Assembly: GCA_963556495.2 (NCBI GenBank)
Contig: OY747704.1
Location: 5,616,001-5,680,000 of the forward strand
Source of the DNA: Valencia hispanica
Lineage: Eukaryota; Chordata; Actinopteri; Cyprinodontiformes; Valenciidae
Direction: 5' to 3'
Length of the DNA stretch: 64,000 nucleotides
The position numbers and the translations under genes are program-made. Under the pieces are notes generated by a model. It made no database searches. It had not been told where the DNA came from and worked only from the letters and a program-made list of their open reading frames with translations. Positions 1 through 13,264 of this stretch are shown here, in pieces. Position 1 is the stretch's first letter; every line of letters begins with the position of its first letter.

Positions 1-459
1 TCAGCCTGCGGCCCAGTCTCAGTTGGGGTGCTATAATGGAGGCATTTCAGCTGCAGCAGCAGCTGCTTTGCAGTTCACACCTGATCAACGACGACTGCAC
101 TTCAAACAGGAATTTTCCATTTTCTATTTTCTGTCACACCGCATGGCTCACCTCCTCCCCCATCTCTGCCTCACAAGAGCCACCAGACCAATGGACAAGT
201 GGTACTTTACAAATGAGTGAATGGTGTCAACAACACCCACAGCAGACAGAGATACAGCAGCATGCCTGGTATTTCAGGACCGCTACAAACTCAGCTGCTT
301 TAGCTGTTCTCTTCTTGCTAATGTGTGACAGTAAAACTACAAAGCTGGCATGAGGAGTCAGTAAGTATAAGATTAACTAAAGGATGAAAACATTAAGAAA
401 TCCAAAAATCAACAAACAGCTCAGAATGTTAGTTGCTGCTCTGTGGAAAAAAAGTAGTG
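1..459. other. unassigned sequence at window start
   Basis: No recognisable gene or repeat. A plus-strand open frame of 105 codons at 36-353 begins with a glutamine-rich stretch. It has no domain I recognise, no clear splice sites and no homologue I can name, so I do not call it a gene. Confidence 0.4.
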
Positions 460-467
460 GTCGCAGG

Positions 468-1971
468 CAGTAGTCGAGTTGTAAAAAAAATTCAGGGGGG
501 ATGGTCATTTTTTCGCCTATCAAAAAATCTGGATTTAAATTTTTTAAAAGGTGGTATTGATAGAGTATTTTGTATCGCCGAATTGGCCGGAATGTTAGGG
601 GACTACAACTGAATGTCCTGCATTAGAATTAAACAAGATCGGGTGAAATGGAGGCTTTATATATCTGTGAAGCAACGCCGATACCAGCACCTTGCAAAGA
701 AGCCTGAGCAGATAATTGCAGTGCAGAAGAAGTTTTTCGTGCAAACTAGGCCTATACAAAACAAAGTATAGGATTAATTTAACATGAAAGACCAAACAAA
801 ATGAGTCATTTCTATTTTATTCATTACAACCCTCACTTAATCCACATGCTCATGGCAGTTTCCAAACACTTTCGTAATCATGTTTTTTTCTATGGTTTTT
901 CTTGCTCTTGTTCACATTCGTCCTGATTATGGCTAAATGTCGGCGCTGTCAGATGAGCTCTGACAAGGTGAACATTTTTCCTAGGCCGATTATGGCTGGA
1001 TGTGTAAAAAGAGTCGTTATCTAGTGTAGATTCAGCAAGCCGCATGCGTGTCTTGACTGAATGACAAGTCATGTATTTTAGCAAGCTAATTAACAAGAGA
1101 GATGTTCATCTTAGCTAGTTTGGAGGTTAGCATCCTGGGATCTGTGCTCCGTCTGTTCTCCGTCTGTAATAGCGCAGATTTTTTATGATCAATGTTTTAT
1201 TTCCGGACTAGTTTGTTTTGGCCGTAGTGAGAAAGGAGTGATACGCCTGCTACGTACCCATTTTAGACCAATGCGGTGTCAGAGTTTAACCGACGTGATG
1301 GCGTATGATGATATGGAGACAGCTAAGGTCATGATGAAAACTTCTTTAAAACTTACAAAACCGAGTACAAACATGTAGGCCTATGTAAAATGTGTTACAT
1401 GCATTTAACTTCCATGAAACATGAACAAGACATGGATTTCATGTTAAATCCATCTCTTGGTCTAAAACGGGTAGTAGCAGCCGTATCACTCCTTTCTCAC
1501 TATGGCCAAAACAAACTAGTCCCGAATTATAACGTCGATCATAAAAAACAGCGCTATTACAGAAGGAGAACTTTTACTTTTGAACTCAGTGCGAACTTAG
1601 AGATTTTATGAAGTAAACAGTTTTTGTAGATGCCAGAGGTCGGAACGAGATTAAACGAAAACTGGCTTCACCTGGCCTACTCGCAGGCATTAACCAAAAC
1701 AATGTTACATCATTGCGTTTCGTGCCCCTGTCCCTCGAATTTTATTAGACTGTTTATTTTCGCTCAACATGCGGAGACCTAACATTTTCTAATAATGAAA
1801 TAATTCCATATAGGCTAAGCCTATTTATGATTTATATTTCCATACAATATTTACTGTAAAATGGAAGGGAGGGAGATGGAGGATGGGACCTTTACTGGTG
1901 GAACGTTAAATGTCGGATTTCTTTCTAAGGGGAGCGGCGTCCCCCTCTGCTCCCCCTCAACTCGACTACTG
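468..1971. mobile_element. non-autonomous hAT-like DNA transposon with 8-bp TSD
   Basis: The element has 14-bp perfect terminal inverted repeats, CAGTAGTCGAGTTG at 468-481 and its reverse complement at 1958-1971. Perfect 8-bp target-site duplications GTCGCAGG lie directly outside at 460-467 and 1972-1979. An 8-bp TSD with CAG..CTG ends is the hAT signature. No transposase frame is visible in its 1504 bp, so it is non-autonomous. It also carries an internal inverted repeat of about 115 bp. The hAT superfamily assignment is inferred from TSD length and termini. Confidence 0.85.
1155..1571. repeat. long imperfect inverted repeat (foldback) inside the hAT-like element
   Basis: The left arm at 1155-1269 pairs with the right arm at 1459-1571, separated by about 190 bp. 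The longest shared block reads ACTAGTTTGTTTTGGCC in the left arm. The arms diverge by scattered substitutions and small indels. The structure is either subterminal foldback DNA of the host element or a separate MITE nested in it. I could not find a TSD for the inner unit. Confidence 0.75.
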
Positions 1972-1979
1972 GTCGCAGG

Positions 1980-2608
1980 GGAGTTTACAAAATTTTTTTT
2001 TTTATTGCTTTTATTCATTTAGGTCACAACAGCCCTCATTGAATCTAATCACTACAGGTTATTTTTATGCTGATTAGAATTGGGAGTCAAGCATTTACAT
2101 AATAGTCAACTGATTCAAATTTTTTCTGAAGCTGTGTTTTTAAGCCCTGGTCTTCAAGGCACACTAACCTACATAACCTGCACTTTCAGGTGTTTCCGCT
2201 TCTTCTTCTTCTTGCTTTTCACTGGCGTTTGGCAAACTGCTTTCCTGCACTCATGTATATTTTAATTTGTTTACCCCATTTTGTTTTTATTTTTTATCTA
2301 TTACATGCTCAGAAGTGTTTTTTTTATGTTTGCTCAAGGTACCACAGCAAATTCCTAATGTTGTGAACATGTTAACACATATGGCAACAAAACCTTTCCG
2401 ATTCTGATTCTTGTGCATTACCCCCACCAACCTGTTGGGCAACCACAAACAACCCCCCCCCCCCCCCACACACACACACACACTCCAACATAAAAACCCA
2501 GTGAATTCTTTCAGCTGACCCACTTGCCATCAAGTAATGAAAAATTATCTTACAACATACATCCATGGGGTTTTTTTCTTAACAGATGTCATTGCTTCCC
2601 TAGTGAGA
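1980..2608. other. intergenic, low-complexity tract
   Basis: No gene. A homopolymer C run at about 2453-2467 is followed directly by a short (CA)n run. The rest is AT-rich unique-looking sequence. Confidence 0.5.
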
Positions 2609-3458
2609 TTCAATTCAATTCAAAAATACTTTATTGATCCCAGAGGGAAATTAAGTGTTGTTGTAGGTCATATAATTAATTCTTTAAGGAGTTGTTGTAG
2701 ATGATGATGGCTGTGGGCAGGAAGGATTTTCTGTAGCGGTCTGTATTGCAGCGGAGAGGATGAAGAGGATGCTCAGGGTTGTCCATAATTGTTTTGATTT
2801 TATGAAGAATCCTTCTTTGCATCATCATCTCCAGTGGTTCCACAGTAGTGCCAAGAACAGAACCAGCCTTCTTTATCAGGTTGTTTAGCCTTTTTAAATC
2901 CCTGGCTCTGATGCTGCTACCCCAACAGATGACGGCTGAAGAGATTACACTCTCCACAACAGACTTGTAGAAGATCTGCAGCATCTTGCTGCAAACCTTG
3001 AAGGACCTAAGCTTCCTCAAGAAGTACAGTCTGCTCTGTCCCTTCTTGTAGACGGCTTCACTGTTGCACCTCAAGTCCAGTCTGTTGTCAAGGTGAACTC
3101 CGAGGTATTTATACTCCTCAACCACCTCCACTTCTTCTCCCATGATGGAAACAGTTTTTGACTTATCCCTGTTTCTTCTGAAATCTACAATCATCTCCTT
3201 TGTTTTGTTCACATTCAAGGTGAGACGATTGTTTCCACACCATGTCACAAAGCGGTCCACCAGCTCTCTGTATTTAGCTTCTTGTCCATCTCTGAAACAC
3301 CCGACAATTGCAGAGTCATCTGAGTATTTCTGCAGATGACAGGTCTCTGATTTGTACTGGAAGTCTGAGGTGTACAGAGTGAAAAGGAATGGTGAGAGTA
3401 CGGTCCCCTGTGGTGCTCCTGTGCTGCTGACCACCTGGTTTGACACACAATTCTTCAT
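2609..3458 (-). mobile_element. 5'-truncated Rex1/CR1-like LINE, reverse transcriptase fragment (copy A)
   Basis: A 260-codon open frame at 3458-2676 encodes the central and C-terminal part of a non-LTR reverse transcriptase. It shows the STGAPQGTVLSPFLFTLY block and the YSDD catalytic box (in KYSDDSAIV), followed by the conserved [12 protein letters not shown] segment. The 3' tail at about 2609-2660 reads as TTTATTGATCCC followed by an AATTC-type simple tail, as in fish Rex1/CR1-like elements. The upstream part is missing, as expected for abortive reverse transcription. Near-identical copies lie at 28.65 and 39.37 kb on the plus strand. The clade name is tentative; the LINE RT identity is firm. 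Confidence 0.85.
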
Positions 3459-4196
3459 AGATTTATCATAGGAAGTTCACAGAAAGGTGTTTATTTTTAA
3501 CTCGTAACTTAAACAAGTCCATCCCCTGAGACAAATGAAACATAAGCTGATTTTACAAAGATTTTAGTTTGTCAAACCCAAAAAGAGCAAGAGAAGCTGG
3601 TCAATAAGGTGTAAGTGATGTGTGTATAGTGTCCATGTAAAACCACCTTGGTCTTTCAGTGGTCCTTCTCTGTAAATAAGGTCTCAGATTCAGTAACCTT
3701 GTTAACTACTGAGAGTCACTCAGACAGCCATCACTCACAGGTTTCACACACACTGACCTAAACAAACAGAGCCTGGTGTTACTTCAAGTGAGAGGAGGGA
3801 AAACTGCCATTGCATGGTGATAGTGGTGACATGGAGATCAATACACTCAAATACCTCGTTATTCTTCTCTGATAAAACCTCTCTGGATCATTGCCATCGT
3901 TAGGCATTTCTGAGCGTAGCCCCTGTTTTCTAAAAAGTCTACCATCCCAGGACAGAATATGAAGGAACAGAGCCATTCTACTAATTAATTAAAAGGAGCT
4001 ACACATATCATACTGGAGAAGCAGAAACTATTAGGGAGAAAGACGATGACTGTAAAAAAAAAAAAAACTATCCTAACATTTCCAGTTTTTAGCTTGCCAT
4101 ATAACTATATAATCAGTGAAGTTTTTTTTCTTCTCCATCTGATCAAAATTCAGTTGACAACACTAAAACTTTTTATACATTTCCGCCTGAATCACA
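3459..4196. other. no feature recognised
   Basis: AT-rich sequence between a LINE fragment and a Tc1 remnant. I see no gene, RNA or repeat terminus that I can support. Confidence 0.4.
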
Positions 4197-5753
4197 ATAA
4201 AAATATAAACGCAACACTTTTGTTTTTGCTCCAAATTTTGAGCTGAACTGTAATCTAAAACATTTTCCATATCCACAAAAGACCCACTAATCTCAAATAT
4301 TAACAAATCTGTCTAAATCTGTGTTAGTGAGCACTTCTCCTTTGCCAAGATAATCCATCCCACCTCACAGGTGTGGAATATCAAGGTGCTGATTAAACAG
4401 CATGAATATTGCACATGTGTCACTTAGACTGGCCACAATAAAAGGCCACTCTGAAATGTGCAGTTTTGCTTAACTTGGGGTGGTGGTCAAAAAAACAGTC
4501 AGTATCTGGTGTGGCCACCATTTGCCTCACGCAGTGCAACACATCTCCGTCGCATAGAGTAGATCAGGTGGCTGATTGTGGCCTGTGGAATGTTGGTCCA
4601 CTCCTTTTCAATGGCAGTACGAAGTTGCTGAATGTTGGCAGGAACTGTAACACGCTGTCGTATATCCTGATCCAGATAGTACCAAACATGCTCAATGGGT
4701 GACATGTCCGGTGAGCATGCTGGCCATGCAAGAACTGGGATGTTTTCAGCTTCCAGGAATTCTGTACAGATCCTTGCAACATGGGGTCATTCATTATGAG
4801 GTGATGGTCGTGGATGAATGGCACAACAATGGGCCTCAGGATCTCGTCACGGTATCTCTGTGCATTCAAAATGCCATCAATTCAATGCACCTGTGTTTGC
4901 AGTTCCAAAACATGCACTTGCCCATACCATAACTCCACCTCCACCATGGGCCACTCGATCCACAACGTTGACGCCACACGCGCTGTCTGCCATCTGCCCT
5001 GAACAGTGAAAACCGGGATTCATCCATGAACAGAACGCCTCTCCAATGAAACACCAACGAATGTCAGCATTTGTCCACTAAAGTCAGTTACGACGGCGAA
5101 CTGCAGTCAGGTTCAGACCCTTATGAGGATGACGAGCATGCAGATGAGCTTCCCTGAGACAGTTTCTGACAGTTTGTACAGAAATTCTTTGGATATGCAA
5201 ACCAAGTGTTGCAACAGCTGTCTGGGTGGCTGGTCTCAGACGATCCTGGAGGTGAACATGCTGGATGTGGAGGTCCAGGGCTTGTATGGTTACATGTGGT
5301 CTGTGGTTGTGAGGCCCGTTGGATGCACGGCCATGTCTGAAAAGCCTTTGGAGACTAGAAATTTACATTGACTTCACAGGCAACAGCTCTGGTAGACATT
5401 ACTGCCGTCAGCATGCCAATTGCACGCTCCCTCAAAAGTTCCGACATCTGTGGCATTGTGCTGTGTGATGAAACTGCACATTTCAGAGTGGCCTTTTATT
5501 GTGGTCAGTCTAAGGCACACATGTGCAATATCATCCTGTCTAATCAGAACCTTGATATGCCACACCTGTAAAGTGGGATGGATTATCTTGGCAAAGCAGA
5601 AGTGCTCACTAACAGATTTGGTTAGGTTTGTGAACAATATGCTTAATATTTCAGAGTAGTGGGTCTTTTGTGTTTAAAGAAAATATTTCAGATTTGATTT
5701 CAGCTCATGAAAAATGGGAACAAAAACAAAAGTGTTACATTTATATTTTTATT
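4197..5753 (-). mobile_element. decayed Tc1-like transposon
   Basis: Inverted termini are visible: ATAAAAATATAAACGCAACA at the left end, and an imperfect complement at about 5735-5753 that shares the ACACTTTTGTTTTTG core. Between them, minus-strand fragments of a DD34E transposase appear in several frames. The first Asp is in LFMDESRF (about 5030-5005), the Glu is in SPIEHVW (about 4705-4685), and the C-terminus GGHTRY ends at 4499. Stops and frame changes separate the pieces, so the transposase is dead. It is related to the family at 37.4 kb, sharing the GGHTRY terminus. Confidence 0.85.
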
Positions 5754-8326
5754 TCGTGTAGATTCATTTTGACTGAGCTGAGCCCCTAGTCTTTCAAGAA
5801 TATGACCATGCCTCTGCTCAAATTATTTAACCCATAAGAGAAACTAAATATTTACTGGCTTTCAGAAACACTAAGAAACAGTTCATTTGTAGCTGGAGGT
5901 TCTCGGGAAGAAGTCTTTGACCTGTGCAGGAGGAAAGGATGGGGTCAGGTGGTCAAAAAAGCAGCAATGTAACAGGACACTTCCGCAGACAGCACTTAAA
6001 CACTCAATCCCACCAGAAGACCGCCAGAGTACCTCCCTGCTTTCTGCTTTCCAAAAGACCCCATTATGGTGCTCAAGCAAGATACTTCAGTACCATTTAA
6101 TGAAGAAGTGACTTTGCCAATCTTCAATTTTTGATAGTTAATGGGGGCCAATTAACCAACAATCTGTCTCTAATAGATCTTAATTTGCCTTCTGATGGCA
6201 GGATCTCAGTGTTTGAAGTATGGGTGGTGGTGAAGTGGCCTCATTTGAGACTGCTCTGTTAACAGCATTTGATCTTGTTTGGTGGAGGGTAAAGCAAACA
6301 CTTACTGACACCTTCCCTACTAATGGGGGGGCTTTAAACAGGCATTAGCAAACTAACAGTAAGCAGATAAGTGGCTGAATAATAACTGGCTACTGAGTGA
6401 AACTGTTGTCCTAGAAAAACATGTGGCTTTCTGGGTTAGCAGAGCAGAAAAGCAACACATTTCACCTGCTGAATCAAACAAATAATTCACACTAAACATG
6501 CTGTTACTGAACCAGGCATTATAGGAAAACCAATCTCAACCATGATGGTGTGTCAAGAAGATCTAAATACAGTGAAGATCAGGGTTCCTACACACACTTT
6601 TCCTTTAGAAATTCTTTAGGAAGAATCTTCATTAAACAAGGTGTCAGTTAACAAGTGTCTCCAGTCTCTCTCTGTGTAGAACTGTAGTACACATACTGCC
6701 TAGCATAGTATAAGTGTAGTGCACATTTCCACAATAACATTCCTTAGTACAGACCTTCTTTTTGTGAACAAAGTCATGAAGGACCTAAAAAAGGAAAAAT
6801 ATGGACATAAGGAAAGAAAGAAGGAAAAAAGCATAAGAGATAGGAATGAAAAAAACAATACAGGAACAAAGAACTACTCCAAGAACTCAGATTTAACACA
6901 AGGCCCTGAGCTAAGTTCACAGAAAACTAGCATAAACAGGAGTAAATGGAATAGAAAACCCAAGGAAGGCAAATACAGGAGAATCTAGGATTACAACAAC
7001 AAACACTAAATAAGACTGTTTGTAATGAAATAAAAAATAAATGAGATAATTATTAAGTTAGATATGAAAGGCTTAAGATACAAAAAAAGACAGAAGCAGA
7101 ATCAACCATGAACTAATTCTACAATCTATTTGTACATTGAAGGGAGATTTAATAAGTAAAGTTTCTAAGTAAAACTTACACAACAGGAACAACATTCCAG
7201 TTGAATTTACCAGCTGGAATTCCAACTGGGAAATTCAAAGGCTGCTGTGGAACCCCAAGTTCTGTGTTTAAAATTACTGCTGTGCATAGAACCTGGACAA
7301 AGTCTCAGCTATAAACTACTTACTAACACTTGAAGGGCTTGTACTGGCAAACTGTTCATTAACTTTATAAACAGTTTGCATCTTATTAACCCAGTGTCAC
7401 ACTATACTTTACAAAATCAGTTTGTGACCATCCTCCTGACCAAGTGTTTGAACTCATAACATGCAGAGAAATTCGCTGTTACTGTCCTGTATTGCTAACA
7501 GGACTACAGCTTTTTCGTCCTCCAGCTGTAACTGACTCTGTTTGGCTGTGACGTCATAAAACACAAATCCAAGCTCTGACTTCCAAAAAAAAGTCGAATG
7601 CAAAAACACATATAAACATATCTGGCAAAAGGGAGCAAAGGAATGATTCTATACATGTTAACCATCATGCGATATTTCAAAGTGTTTTTTCAAACTCTTA
7701 TAAATCACATCTTAGAGAACTAAACAAATAGTCTGGTGAAAACAGTGCAATTCTTTAATTTAGTCATTTAAAAATGTCTAATTTGCAAAATATGCAGTAA
7801 AGGAAACTAATAAACATTGCATTACATTACATTTAACCAGTTTTTTTTAACTGTTTATGATGACATTTTTCTTTTCTTCATCAATTAATCAAATGTTAAA
7901 GTTTGACCATTTATGCCGTTTCTGACATCTAATCATAGGCTGACTACACAGATAAATGGTGAGGAAAATAAAACCCTTCTTTTTCCAAAGGAACCCCTAG
8001 GGAGCCTCTAAGGTTCCCTTGCATATCTACATACCCTTAATAGTGGAACCACAGGGGTTCTGACAAATGTTTATTCATCCAAATGCTCTGTTCAGAATGT
8101 TCCCGAGGGTTGCAGGTAGGAGCATCAACTTCCACCAAGGCTCTTAGGTTCAGACAGGAGACATCAGCAGGAGCATTCAACAGCCGAGCCGAGATAAAGC
8201 CAGAGATCTGACAACGGATACGGTTACATGTCACTTCTGATAGCTCCCAGCATTCCTGGGAAAATGTCAACCTGTATCTCACTTTAACTCTTGCAGGTCG
8301 ACAGACTGAGGGGGGGTCTACCGCAA
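5754..8326. other. long gene-free stretch
   Basis: No gene recognised. A small plus-strand frame at 6719-6988 is lysine/asparagine-rich and looks like translated A-rich DNA. A near-perfect 38-bp palindrome centred on GGAATTCC lies at 7201-7238. Otherwise I see AT-rich sequence without terminal repeats that I can pair. Confidence 0.4.
7201..7238. repeat. 38-bp near-perfect palindrome
   Basis: The two halves are complementary except at two symmetric positions. The centre is TGGAATTCCA and the ends are TTGAATTT and AAATTCAA. No TSD is obvious. Confidence 0.7.
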
Positions 8327-8383
8327 TGTGTGTGTGTGTGTGTGTGTGTGTGTGTCTGTTTGTGTGTGTGTGTGTGTGTGTGT
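8327..8383. repeat. (TG)n microsatellite
   Basis: A run of TG dinucleotides interrupted once by TCTGTT. The complementary reading gives an apparent His/Thr-rich frame that is not a gene. Confidence 0.95.
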
Positions 8384-8668
8384 GTTTACTGGGGGTGTAA
8401 TGGACTGGCATGAAACCCCTCCCTATCATGCCTTACTAACCAGGCTTCAATGAAAACAGAACCATTTTCTCAGGGTTTACATGGTGCAGAAAACAGGTTA
8501 GACTCCTGATGGACTTTTGCCTTGTTGACTGACTAAGAAGGAGCAAATCTGTGCAAACAACTTCAGTGGTTTGGTTCTCCCTACAAACAGCACGGTTAAA
8601 ATCCCAAATAATTAGCTAACTTTGATCACTGCAAGTAATACAAATAAAAGAACACTTCATACAATAAT

Positions 8669-8945
8669 TGTCATGATTTAGGGGTGGTTGAAGGACCCAA
8701 ATGCAGAAAGGAATTTTAGTAGAAAAAGATTTCTTTAATGATGCGATGCAGACTACAAGTAGTCAGAATACCATGAAGAAATGGGAGACAACAATGATGC
8801 CTAAATGACATATACACAACGAACCGAATAAAGGACAGGGGAAAAAGAGAGGTATAAATACACGTGGGAGATGATCAGGGAAACAAGGGGCAGCTGGGGA
8901 CAATTAGGGACATGAATACCGACAGGAAAAAACTGGAAAATGTTG
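8669..8945 (-). mobile_element. solo-LTR-like repeat, partial (family copy 1)
   Basis: It begins TGTCATGATTTAGG and carries the family marker GGACCCAAATGCAG. Related copies lie at 9.2, 17.65, 32.64 (opposite strand) and 38.69 kb. The family reads like an LTR in the reverse orientation: TG..CA ends in the best copies, an internal TATAAA-type box and a downstream A-rich signal. The far end is truncated here. LTR identity is an inference from structure, not homology. Confidence 0.5.
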
Positions 8946-9204
8946 CCCTCCATCGCAGCAATTAGCACGGCAACCGACCCCCTGCTCTTCAACATTGCTT
9001 CTGAGCCTTTAGTCCCGGCTATAGGGCAGGATACTTTAACATCTGGGACAATGGTTTGACAGAGAGAGCATAAAATGATGATGATCTTTTTTTTTTTAAC
9101 TAGGCCTTCCGTCAACTAGCCTGCTCAAACCTGGGCTGCCTGCTGGACTTTGTAGAAAAGTTGAGTTAGAGAAGGATGTTGGCATAGCTGACCTCATGGT
9201 CATG

Positions 9205-9555
9205 GTAGACTAAAGACCCAGATGAAGCGAGATAATGAACAATGATTTAGTTAAATAAAAGAACAAGGAACTTACAAGGGAAAGCAGGAGGACCAGGAAA
9301 CACAGAGACCAGGAAACATTGACGAGGAACCAGAGAGTAGTGACTGGATGAGAACTGCTTAAATACTGAGGAGGGAGTGAGGAAATGACTGAGAAACCTG
9401 AGGACTAATTAGTGGAAGCGGATGGAGGTGGAAGCAAGAGCAGAGAGATTGAGAATGATATACAGCTGGACAGGAGGCAGAATGGCAAGTTCACAGTGAA
9501 GGACAAAGAACAAAACATAAGAAATGACTAGACAGTTGAGCTCATAGGACTAGAT
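9205..9555 (-). mobile_element. solo-LTR-like repeat, partial (family copy 2)
   Basis: It shares with the copies at 17.65 and 38.69 kb an ordered set of blocks: ACTGAGGAGGGAGTGAGG, then CTGAGGACTAATTAG, then GCTGGACAGGAGGCAGAATG. The TG..CA termini are not clear in this copy. It abuts the 3' end of the minus-strand LINE fragment that follows. Confidence 0.5.
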
Positions 9556-9559
9556 ACTA

Positions 9560-9868
9560 CAATCCCTTGGATAATCAGCACTTGGTGTAGATATGGGGAT
9601 GAAGGGGGTAAACGATTCATAGGGATCTTCAGGTGGGCACCGTCCTTCGTTGGTGTTTCGTTGAAAGGCCAACGACACCTCCTAAGGGCTCAACGGCAAT
9701 ATCTGGCGTCCCAGATGTGCCCCCCCTCTGCTTATACCCCTCGTTGGTCATTTTGGAGCCCAGTTGGGGTCCTTTCTTCTGATCCATATCCATTTACTGC
9801 TTTGTTCGGCCGCATCTGACAGTGATTTGACGGCTTTTTGGAAGGCCTGTCCTCACACTCCCATTCCT
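9560..9868 (-). pseudogene. 3' segment of a LINE with restriction-like endonuclease, separated from its body by a TTAA insertion
   Basis: Read on the minus strand from 9868, the sequence encodes GQAFQKAVKSLSDAAEQSS, then KWIWIRRKDPNW and a stop. This resembles the extreme C-terminus of fish R2-superclade-like LINE proteins. It is followed by about 200 bp of 3' UTR-like sequence. The frame joins exactly to the LINE body at 13269 and above if the TTAA-flanked element between them is removed and one TTAA kept (codons AAG CTA CTT AAA GGA ATG). One in-frame TGA near the junction sits where related proteins have Arg, consistent with a CpG decay of CGA. Confidence 0.7.
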
Positions 9869-10236
9869 TTAAAGTGGACCTGGCATGAAATTCCCCGCGA
9901 CGTTTGGGCCCTTTTTGGTCACACTCTAAGTACCTTAATACTGTATCAAAGGATCGTTTGCCATAATTCAGCCTTGTTGTAGAATTGCAGCCCCTACTAG
10001 GTGGCCCTTCTGTTAGCATTAGCACAGAATGACCGAGTTTTGGTGAGCGGGGCCCAAGCCATGCGCCTCTATTGTCAATTGAGTCTCTAACGTCCGCATC
10101 TGATGAAACATTGACAGACATGCATTTGGCACCACAAATTGCCCAAATTCCAATATTATGTATGAAATGTAATTAGGTTTAGGCCTTATTATATTGTGTG
10201 TTGAACAATAATCTGTTTACAAATTACAGGCCTAAT

Positions 10237-12252
<2,016 letters not shown>

Positions 12253-12326
12253 TATATAAAATATTTGCTCATCCATCCACACATCCATCCGTCCTTATTA
12301 CATCTCTAGCTTCACCACGACAGTAA

Positions 12327-12446
12327 TGGCTCAGTTATCGGCTACTGTAATGGCGAGTAAAATAGCGTTTCAATTTTATCCAGGATCTGACCCGGAGAGC
12401 GAGGCACCTGAGGAGGAACCAGAAACGCCACGGCTTCAACAGGACC
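12327..12446 (+). other. possible acidic coding exon within the TTAA element
   Basis: An ATG-initiated frame reads MAQLSATVMASKIAF and then an acidic GSDPESEAPEEEPETP stretch, ending near a GTCAGT donor-like site. It recalls the N-terminal exon of transposon-associated P2X7-C-like proteins annotated in many fish genomes, but this is from memory and weak. No following exon was identified. Confidence 0.25.
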
Positions 12447-12749
12447 TGTCAGTTCAGTTTGGTTATGTTTGTTTTTTGTTTTTTTTGGTTAAGCGATGAT
12501 ATTAGCTAGGCTTATAACGTCTCCAGTGTTTCCCACAACTCCGACCGCCACAGATTACACACCGACCTTCGTCTCTCTGTCACTCACGCGTCTCTCTCGC
12601 TCTCTCTCACACAAACATACACAAACAGCCCCTCCCCTCCGTGCACAACAAGTCTGTCTGGATCACCTGTGGAAGACGTCCTCCACAATGTGTATATAAC
12701 AACTGAAGGACATTATTGTGGAAATATACTTACTTGTATAGGGATGTTT

Positions 12750-12935
12750 GCTGGTTCACGGAGGGTTGGTATTGATCCTAGTAAAAGTTTAAGACGATCT
12801 GCGAATCCACTGGTGTATTGTCCCAAGTTAATAAAACATTCGTCAGAGAAATGTTTGCCACAAACGACCATGCATTCAGGACTTGTCTTTTGTACACCCA
12901 CGTACAGAGCAGTGTGGACGCGGTCTGGACTCCAT
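12750..12935 (-). pseudogene. THAP zinc-finger fragment with internal deletion
   Basis: Minus-strand pieces match the two ends of a THAP domain. The N-terminal Cys pair (HCSVRGC, from about 12915) follows an ATG at 12935. The C-terminal Cys/His pair and downstream motif follow: VCGKHFSDECF, GQYTSGF and GSIPTL, the last equivalent to the AVPTL box. The roughly 40 residues normally between the metal pairs are missing and the frame changes between the pieces, so the domain is broken. A GTAAGT donor-like site follows REPANIPIQ. THAP domains bind DNA and are common in P, Kolobok and related fish transposases and in host THAP genes. Its position inside the TTAA-flanked element supports a transposon origin. 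Confidence 0.65.
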
Positions 12936-13264
12936 GCTGTCGGTTTGTTGTTTGCCTTTTACCATAGCTCTTGTTGATTAGGTTGAAATACGTGCCGCAG
13001 GGGGAGGGACTTGGAACGTGTAGTTAAGAGAAGAGGGTAATTGGCTGGAACTCAATGACATCATATGCCAAAACGTGTGGTCATATGCCAAACTGCAAAA
13101 CAGCCCGTTTCTGAGTGCTAATTTCACTATGTAGTCAGACATACCCAGGGACAAAGGAAACACTAATCAGTCATTTTAACCCCTTAGGGGACATAGGCAG
13201 GCTGGTGAAACTAAAAAATATGACCAAAAATCTAAAAAAATGCAAATTTCATGCCAGGGGCACT

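Noticed and set aside
36..353. 105-aa frame at the window start as a gene or first exon
   Set aside because: Glutamine-rich beginning but no family resemblance, no clear donor and no supporting neighbours.
8037..8429. 130-aa frame on the minus strand with a His/Thr run
   Set aside because: It spans the (TG)n repeat. The rest has no recognised domain and no splice or promoter context.
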